DNA from: Mesostigma viride
Taxonomy: Eukaryota; Streptophyta; Mesostigmatophyceae; Mesostigmatales; Mesostigmataceae
Direction of reading: 5' to 3'
Length of the DNA stretch: 35,000 bases
NCBI GenBank assembly: GCA_009746045.1
Contig: RPFO01000392.1
Span: 242,690 to 277,689, forward strand
Shown piece after piece: positions 30,201-35,000 of the stretch; within the stretch, counting starts at the first letter, position 1; every line of letters begins with the position of its first letter. The translations under genes were made by a program, and so were the position numbers. Below the pieces are notes generated by a model. It was not told where the DNA came from. It did not search any database and worked only from the letters and a program-made list of their open reading frames with translations.

Positions 30201-31430
30201 GTGGGTGGGTGGGTGGGTGGGTGGGGAAGGGAGGGGAACTTTGGCAGTAGAGAAGGTAGCGCGTGTGAGACAACCTGGTGTGATTAACCACCACCTTACG
30301 AGGTGGTCATGCAGGTGGGCAGGGGTGTGAGTGGGGTGGGGGTGGTTTGATGGAAAGCGGGGCCAGGGGGGTGAAGGAACATTGATGGGAACATGTGGCT
30401 GTAAGAATCGTGTGATAGCTTGGGCTGCTAGCGCCTTGAGATACTAGCATCTGGGGCGGTTAGCATCTGGGACTATAAGCACTTAAGAGCTATTAGAATC
30501 TGTAGCTATTGGTGTCTAGGGCTATTATCATCTAGGGCTATAAGCATTTACGGCTGCTAACTTGGGTAAGTGGCAAGGTCCCATGAACCCGTATCAGCAA
30601 TCATGTCTCTTGCCTTGATGGTTTCACCGCTCTGCACCGCCCTGTACCTACTGAAGTGCCCTCACTCACTCAAGCGGCCCCCTCATGCTCCCCAGCCCGT
30701 TTACCATCCCTGCCCGTTTACCATCCCAGCCCGTTTACCATCCCTGCACGACACGTTTACCATCCCTGCCCGTTTACCATCCCTGCCCGTTTACCATCCC
30801 TGCACGACACCCCGCCGATTTCCACCCCCCCACAACACACACGTGCATCCCCCCCCCCTCCACACACACACACAGGAGTGGTGGGAGTACTATTACCAGC
30901 TGGTGGAGCTGCCGCTGCCCAAGGAGCGGGCCCAGTACAAGCTGCTGCAGTCGCATGACCCCGGCGGCGTGTTCCAGCAGCGTGACTACAAGTTCTGCAT
31001 CCCCTTCAACTGCGAGCTGCCTGAGGACTGGTCTCCCAAGCCCACCGTGACGGCCAGTAGCGCTGCGCAGCAGGGGCAGGAGCAGCCGCAGCCGTCCCCC
31101 GAGGTGGAGCTGGAGGAGGCCAACAAGCTATGGCAGGAGGACCAGCAGGCCATCCGGAACCACCGCCTGCAGGTGCCGGATAACAGCATCGTGGACGCGA
31201 GCCATCAGACGCACGCGACGTCGCCCAAGGGGAGCCATGCGTCGCTGGGGCATGGGCTGGGCCACCGGGGGGGCAGCCACGGCGCGCACCACGGCAGTGA
31301 CAGCAGCAGCCACAGCAGCAGCAGCAGCAGCCACAGCAGCAGCCACAGCAGCAGCAGCCACAGCAGCAGCAGCCATGGCAGCAGCAGCAGCAGCAACCGC
31401 AAGGTGAAGCCCAAGGGGAAGCACGGCTGA
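27250..31430 (+). CDS. Type II membrane protein: three ShKT domains and GT8 glycosyltransferase-like domain
   Basis: Three exons, 27250-28701, 29691-30041 and 30876-31430, give 785 residues. All junctions are phase 0. The start ATG at 27250 has a good context (ACAATGG). Residues 7-22 form one hydrophobic anchor near the N-terminus, so the bulk should be in the Golgi/ER lumen or outside. Three six-cysteine ShKT domains follow (71-107, 124-164, 223-263), separated by acidic, Pro/Ser-rich linkers. Residues 340-620 fit the GT8 glycogenin-like fold: AWATLLSHDRELAGVLVLIYT, DIVVFITDEVS, EYTKIVYVENTVWFRADPSSLF, then VFNPHLFSFKPG and VHSDRLFFSAYF, ending in MPW and EWWEYYYQL. The DxD metal-binding motif is replaced by ENT (430-432), FNSG by FNPH and DQ by DR, so sugar transfer may be lost or altered. 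The tail is Gln/Glu-rich then His/Ser-rich (about 715-780). The exact sugar and acceptor are unknown. Confidence 0.8.
28702..29690 (+). other. Intron 1 of the ShKT-GT8 gene
   Basis: GCCAAG|GTGGGT at 28702 and CCCCTCAG at 29690 bound 989 bases. Removal joins TFFDMLAK to VGSLDSLEVVGET within the GT8 fold. Retention would add 38 residues and stop at 28813-28815. A 40-bp direct duplication at 28891-28970 repeats TGTGGCCAAGGTGGGGTGTG, which resembles the true donor. Confidence 0.85.
30042..30225 (+). repeat. (GGGT)n microsatellite at the 5' splice site
   Basis: About 45 copies of GGGT with one shortened unit near 30155. Every unit offers a GTGGGT donor-like word. G-runs with one-base loops are among the sequences most prone to G-quadruplex formation. 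Confidence 0.97.
30421..30560 (+). repeat. Minisatellite, about 16-bp unit, in intron 2
   Basis: Diverged units of the type CTATTAGCATCTAGGG, about eight or nine copies, for example CTATTATCATCTAGGG followed by CTATAAGCATTTACGG. Confidence 0.75.
30697..30812 (+). repeat. Minisatellite, CCCGTTTACCATCCCTG unit, in intron 2
   Basis: Six near-identical copies of CCCGTTTACCATCCC followed by TG or AG. Two are extended by CACGACA. It lies about 60 bases before the splice acceptor region. Confidence 0.85.
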
Positions 31431-33277
31431 GGGCAGAGTTCGGGTGGCAGAGGCTAATGAATGAGGCTGCGGGCGTGCGCGGTGACCACCCGATGGATGC
31501 CTAGCGGGCATTCGCGGCTTTCAACGCGCTGCATGCGTCCACACGCTGACATCCCCAGAGCTCCCATCCCAACCGGTTGCCTGCTCGGTTCCCCTTAAGG
31601 GTTTGCTTTCTCTCGTCGGTTTGCCCGGGCTCGGGTCTTGTTCTACCGCCTGCCCCGCAAGGCGACCCCTGGATTCCACTTACTACTCTGGTTGGTCGCT
31701 GTGTTTCGTCGCCATGTGGGCCATCCTTGTCCAGCCTGTATAAAGGCAAGTGACCACACCTCAGGGCTTGGTGCCCCCTGTCCTATGGGTCTCCCGTTGC
31801 GACTCACTGAGTGGCTGCGTGCCTCCAACTCGGTGTGGCTTCACGTCTTTCGGCGTTCAGTGTGGCTTCAGGCCCTTTGGCGTTCAGCGCTTGCTACCGC
31901 CACAAGCCCTCTGGAGATGCGCTTGTGTACACCTGTACCTTATCTCGCTTGCATGGTGGCACGTGGTGCCTTGGTGGCCCTCCAACGCATGGCCATGGTA
32001 TGGGAATAGCGTGTTCAAGCCAGGGGGCACAACAACGAGGCATCGAGGCCTCGTGCATGGTTGCTTCAAACGTGACTCCCGCCCACGCCCTGCGTGCGGG
32101 ATGGGCGGTGCAAAGCTGTCTCATTTTGCTCGCGATGCCCACAGGCGGCGTGGAGTCAGTCTTTGCATGTATTACGAGGTGGTGGGGTGGTGGAGCGTCA
32201 TGCTGTACGGATCGTCAGAGGTCACCCCAGCGTCACCTCACCGGGGCCAAGAACTGGAGCGAGAAAAGAAACAGCCCCATACAAGCCTAACGAAAGCACG
32301 CACATCATGCCCATTATGACTGCTCGGAGGGATGCAAGTGCGAACATGCCAGCACCTTCTCTTTGTTGACTTACTGGATGTAGAAAAGATACTCGTTTTT
32401 GTTTATGCATGAGCATGGCATTAGTTCAGCTGGGGTGGACCTTTGGGAGCAGGCATTCACTTGAAACTACTTGCGCACATTTCACTTTGGGTGACCTTGG
32501 CAAAATTGGAGGTACTTAAGGTATTTGGTCAAACTGTGATGCTAGTGCATGGCTGAGGCTGTGGGGATCTCACAACGAGTGCCGATGCAATCGCTGCATC
32601 ATTAATTGTTAACATTTGAAATTTCAGGGTGCCACCTCTGTAAATCTTCAATTCATTCCGACTTTGACATTTTCACGGATCTGTCAAAAAAGGATCAATT
32701 ATATACCCGACTTCTCCGTAAAATCTCATCGACCGGGTTTCGAAACAACCCACGAACGCCGTAGATGCAGATCCAACGGAGTAAACATGCAACGTTGACC
32801 ACGACGGATGCGGGGCCAAATTTAGTTGCCTAGGTTCCTTTTCGATCTGTGAGCCATTGTACAACGTTGCGGCGTCGCGTACCCGAGCCCTTTTCGATCT
32901 GAACATGAGATGCAAAATCCGCTTGCCAGACCTGGAACTCAGTCCAATATTTACCGTCGTGCAGTAGGTACCACCATGCAATGCACTACCATTCAAATCA
33001 CCGATATCGCTGAAGGTAAACCTCTTATTCAATTTCGCCATCTAGCTAAAACGTCTCCGCGACACTACGGTGACTTCAGTACTTCAGTACTTTCCGTCAC
33101 CCTTGACATGTTTGATGTTGTCGTACAATACTACAAATTGACGCCAACACAAACTCGCTTCGAAAAAATATAGATATCTTGATAGAGGCACGCCTCTTCT
33201 TTAATTTCAAGGTACATCTTATTTAATCTCAGCCCCCGCCCTTTGAGAATTAAAGAATTGAGAACCAAAAGCCAGTT
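31431..33277. other. Intergenic region without a convincing gene
   Basis: Frames up to 189 codons (31750-32319) overlap on both strands with no recognisable domain and low-quality composition. A 27-bp exact-length tandem duplication of TGTGGCTTCAC/GG...GGCGTTCAG lies at 31834-31887. TTTTCGATCTG occurs twice, near 32839 and 32890. A frame at 32910-33173 contains a possible donor (GAAG|GTAAAC near 33015), too weak to call. Confidence 0.4.
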
Positions 33278-33340
33278 TTAGTGCGATTCGAAGGCTTTAA
33301 TTGATGAAGTCCACCAGCACAAGGTGCAAAGGGGACTCAC

Positions 33341-33404
33341 CTGGCTGAAGGCGGTGCATGCAATTCTTCCACATGAAGGCGGCGAGTAGCGAAGAGCGCT
33401 TGTA
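33341..33404 (-). CDS. Possible 64-base internal exon on minus strand
   Basis: On the minus strand CAAGCAAG precedes 33404 and a strong donor CAGCCAG|GTGAGTCC follows 33341. The segment translates as YKRSSLLAAFMWKNCMHRLQP. The upstream side is the C-rich strand of the GGTT/GGGT array, which could serve as a pyrimidine tract. No partner exons were identified, so this is a weak candidate. Confidence 0.25.
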
Positions 33405-33410
33405 CTTGCT

Positions 33411-33678
33411 TGGCTGGTTGGTTGGTTGGTTGGTTGGTTGGTTGGTTGGTTGGGTGGGTGGGTGGTTGGGTGGGTGGGTGGGTGGGTGGGTGGGTGGGTG
33501 GGTGGGTGGGTGGGTGGGTGGGTGGGTGGGTGGGTGGGTGGGTGGGTGGGTAGGTGGGTGGGTGGGTGGGTGGGTGGTACGTGGGTGGGTGGATGCATGC
33601 ATGGGTGGCCAGGTGGTGGGTTGCATGGATGGGTGGGCACCTGGGTGCATGGGTCCACGGGTGGGTGGGTGGGTGGCT
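33411..33678 (+). repeat. GGTT/GGGT microsatellite, second locus
   Basis: Starts as (GGTT)n at about 33415-33450, changes to (GGGT)n, and decays through GGTAGGTG and GGATGCATGC variants to about 33678. The Thr-His-Pro-Pro and Gly-Gly-Trp-Val peptides of its frames are repeat artefacts. Confidence 0.95.
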
Positions 33679-33689
33679 AGTGTACACTG

Positions 33690-34292
33690 CCAGTATACAA
33701 GGATATCATGCTGCCAAATGCACTTGATGTCTCTAGCTGATGTATACTACGTATTGCAGGGAGACCTGTAGTAGTATCTACAAAGCTTTCAAATCAAGTA
33801 GTTTGATATTTCATGAGCACAGAAGTGCTTGAGGCTTTCCCAAGGGTGTTTTTTTTACCGGCCTTTGAACCATCCAGCTGGCCTTTCAAATACGCATACA
33901 GGTCTATCTTGGTCATTGATTTGTTGAAATGATGCGTATTAATTAGATTCGATTACTTCTCGATTATGAAAGAACTTTGCTATCCGTTCCGTGTAAATCA
34001 AGAAAAATTCATGAATAAAGATGGAGCCAAGGACCTTAAATGTTACTCACTCAGGAGAAAACGCAATAAGAATCTCTAGGAACTAGGTAGTGACAACCAT
34101 ATCGGTTGCCTCGCATATCGGAAATAAACAATTGCCATGGGTGTCATGGACTCATATTGCATCAGTAACTCTGGAAGACGCCGAGGGTGCATCTTTTGCG
34201 CCACCCAGCTCACAAACGTTAAATTAGGGTCCAAGTGACATGTTTACTCGCTCAAAATCTTAAGTGCTGTACTACACACTGTAGTCTCCAAT
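33690..34292. other. Unassigned AT-rich stretch
   Basis: About 600 bases with many stops in all frames and no repeat, RNA gene or promoter that I can support. Confidence 0.5.
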
Positions 34293-34958
34293 TTGTTTGC
34301 TTTGCAAAGCAAGAAGCTTGCTGGCCACAGCCAGACAAACTGCTGCCTTAGACAAGCGACTTTGGTATGTTATCTCACCCCCCAAAGAAAAACAACATAT
34401 ACTACACATGCCACCACGGGCATGCCATATATTGCTGCCACCGCCGCACACAAGCAGCCAGTAGCCCCCTGGCATGGCGTGACTTATTCTTTCCCATGGG
34501 TAGGCCTCCATGGTCTGGCCAAGGCACCTACAAGCATACTCGTTGCTGCCAAGAAAATGGCAGGGACCTCGCACGCGGCAACGCCAAGAGGGAAAAAACA
34601 GGCACGCCGCATTCCACCCAGGGGTGGATTTCCATGCCGCCACCCTTTGAACCGTGCCGCACAGCGGGTCACGGTTTACCCTATAAAACATTTTCGCAGC
34701 GCTGGTTTTATCAGATCTTTCTGCTGTCTTTTCCCCCGAAATATGTACATTGTGTTACACTGTCACGACCAGCGACTCATGGGGCATGACCCGGCGTTGG
34801 CGACCAGCTGTCGCATGTCACAGCCATTCACACTCGTCCGCACAGGCAAGGCCCAGCGGGGGCGAGACCAGACTATATATACAAGGTTGGTTGCCTCAGG
34901 GAAGCTGGTGGCAGCCACTGGCCCCAGCCAATCCTCCGCACCTCTCTCCATCCGGTGA
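34293..34958 (+). CDS. Open frame of 221 codons, function unknown
   Basis: Open from ATG 34293 to a TGA at 34956-34958. The product is basic, rich in Ala, Arg, Pro and Cys, with no domain or signal that I recognise. TATAAAA and TATATATA lie inside the frame, which argues that this is promoter DNA rather than a gene. Competing frames occur on both strands. Listed only because of its length. Confidence 0.15.
   Translation: MFALQSKKLAGHSQTNCCLRQATLVCYLTPQRKTTYTTHATTGMPYIAATAAHKQPVAPWHGVTYSFPWVGLHGLAKAPTSILVAAKKMAGTSHAATPRGKKQARRIPPRGGFPCRHPLNRAAQRVTVYPIKHFRSAGFIRSFCCLFPRNMYIVLHCHDQRLMGHDPALATSCRMSQPFTLVRTGKAQRGRDQTIYTRLVASGKLVAATGPSQSSAPLSIR
34682..34881 (+). promoter_or_regulatory. TATA-like sites near right edge
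   Basis: TATAAAA at 34682-34688 and TATATATA at 34874-34881. The second is followed 76 bases later by CCG|GTGAGG, a donor-like site, with no ATG between. A gene starting near here with a noncoding first exon and continuing right of the window is possible. Confidence 0.3.
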
Positions 34959-35000
34959 GGAGGTCCTTGCCAACGTGTGTGATAGGCTTTGTTAAGGTAC

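Larger units (their letters stand above)
30042..30875 (+). other. Intron 2 of the ShKT-GT8 gene, mostly tandem repeats
   Basis: The donor is the first GTGGGT of a (GGGT)n array, directly after ATGCAG. The acceptor is CACACACACAG at 30875 behind a C- and CA-rich tract. Removal joins LYEAVMQ to EWWEYYYQLVELPLPKE, matching the Trp-rich end of GT8 domains. The 834-base intron holds three repeat arrays, listed separately. Confidence 0.85.

Noticed and set aside
30034-30294. Gly-Gly-Trp-Val and Thr-His-Pro-Pro frames, also at 33278-33771
   Set aside because: Products of the GGGT tetranucleotide. 12-base periodicity has no stop in most frames.

Overview
The window is nuclear DNA of a eukaryote, most likely a unicellular alga or similar protist. 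The evidence is GT-AG introns (several of phase 0), TATA and CCAAT boxes, a three-exon gene for a type II membrane protein with ShKT domains and a GT8 glycosyltransferase fold, an LTR-retrotransposon fragment with a Met-tRNA-type primer site, and many mini- and microsatellites. There are no bacterial operons, rRNAs or CRISPR arrays. The species cannot be named from the sequence alone.

Layout. (1) 1-16720 is one giant foldback. The left arm (1 to about 2770) is the reverse complement of the right arm (about 13880 to 16720), and paired positions sum to 16717-16720 over the outer 1.9 kb. Each arm contains, from outside in, a short exon, an outward-facing promoter (G-box plus TATA box), a minisatellite of about 30 bp units, a unique stretch of about 290 bp, and a block of a satellite with units of about 70 bp. 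The satellite fills the centre (about 1860-14860), inverted at about 2900. The left exon is open and ends at a splice donor. The right copy has a nonsense codon. The left end of the window cuts the structure. (2) 16721-18200 is a spacer with a 52-bp duplication, a CCAAT/TATA promoter and an AT-rich tract. (3) 18218-22268 holds a 230-bp tandem repeat followed by a transposase-like gene with RNase H-fold-type D, D, E/D motifs. The repeat and the gene's introns share a palindromic GC-rich motif, as expected of introner-like elements. (4) 22269-25140 is AT-rich spacer, then repeat-rich DNA with no convincing gene. (5) 25176-26936 is a tentative two-exon gene whose intron contains a minus-strand LTR-retrotransposon fragment (LTR, PBS, start of gag). 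(6) 27250-31430 is the best gene: a membrane anchor, three ShKT domains, a GT8 domain with altered catalytic motifs, and a His/Ser-rich tail. Its second intron starts inside a (GGGT)n array. (7) 31431-35000 is mostly unassigned, with a second GGTT/GGGT array, a possible minus-strand exon and promoter-like TATA boxes near the right end.

The parts do not form a pathway. Two linked themes stand out: mobile or expanding DNA (foldback, satellite, transposase-like gene, introner-like repeats, LTR element) and simple repeats placed on or near splice sites. Calls rest on reading the sequence and on knowledge of the families. No database search was possible.
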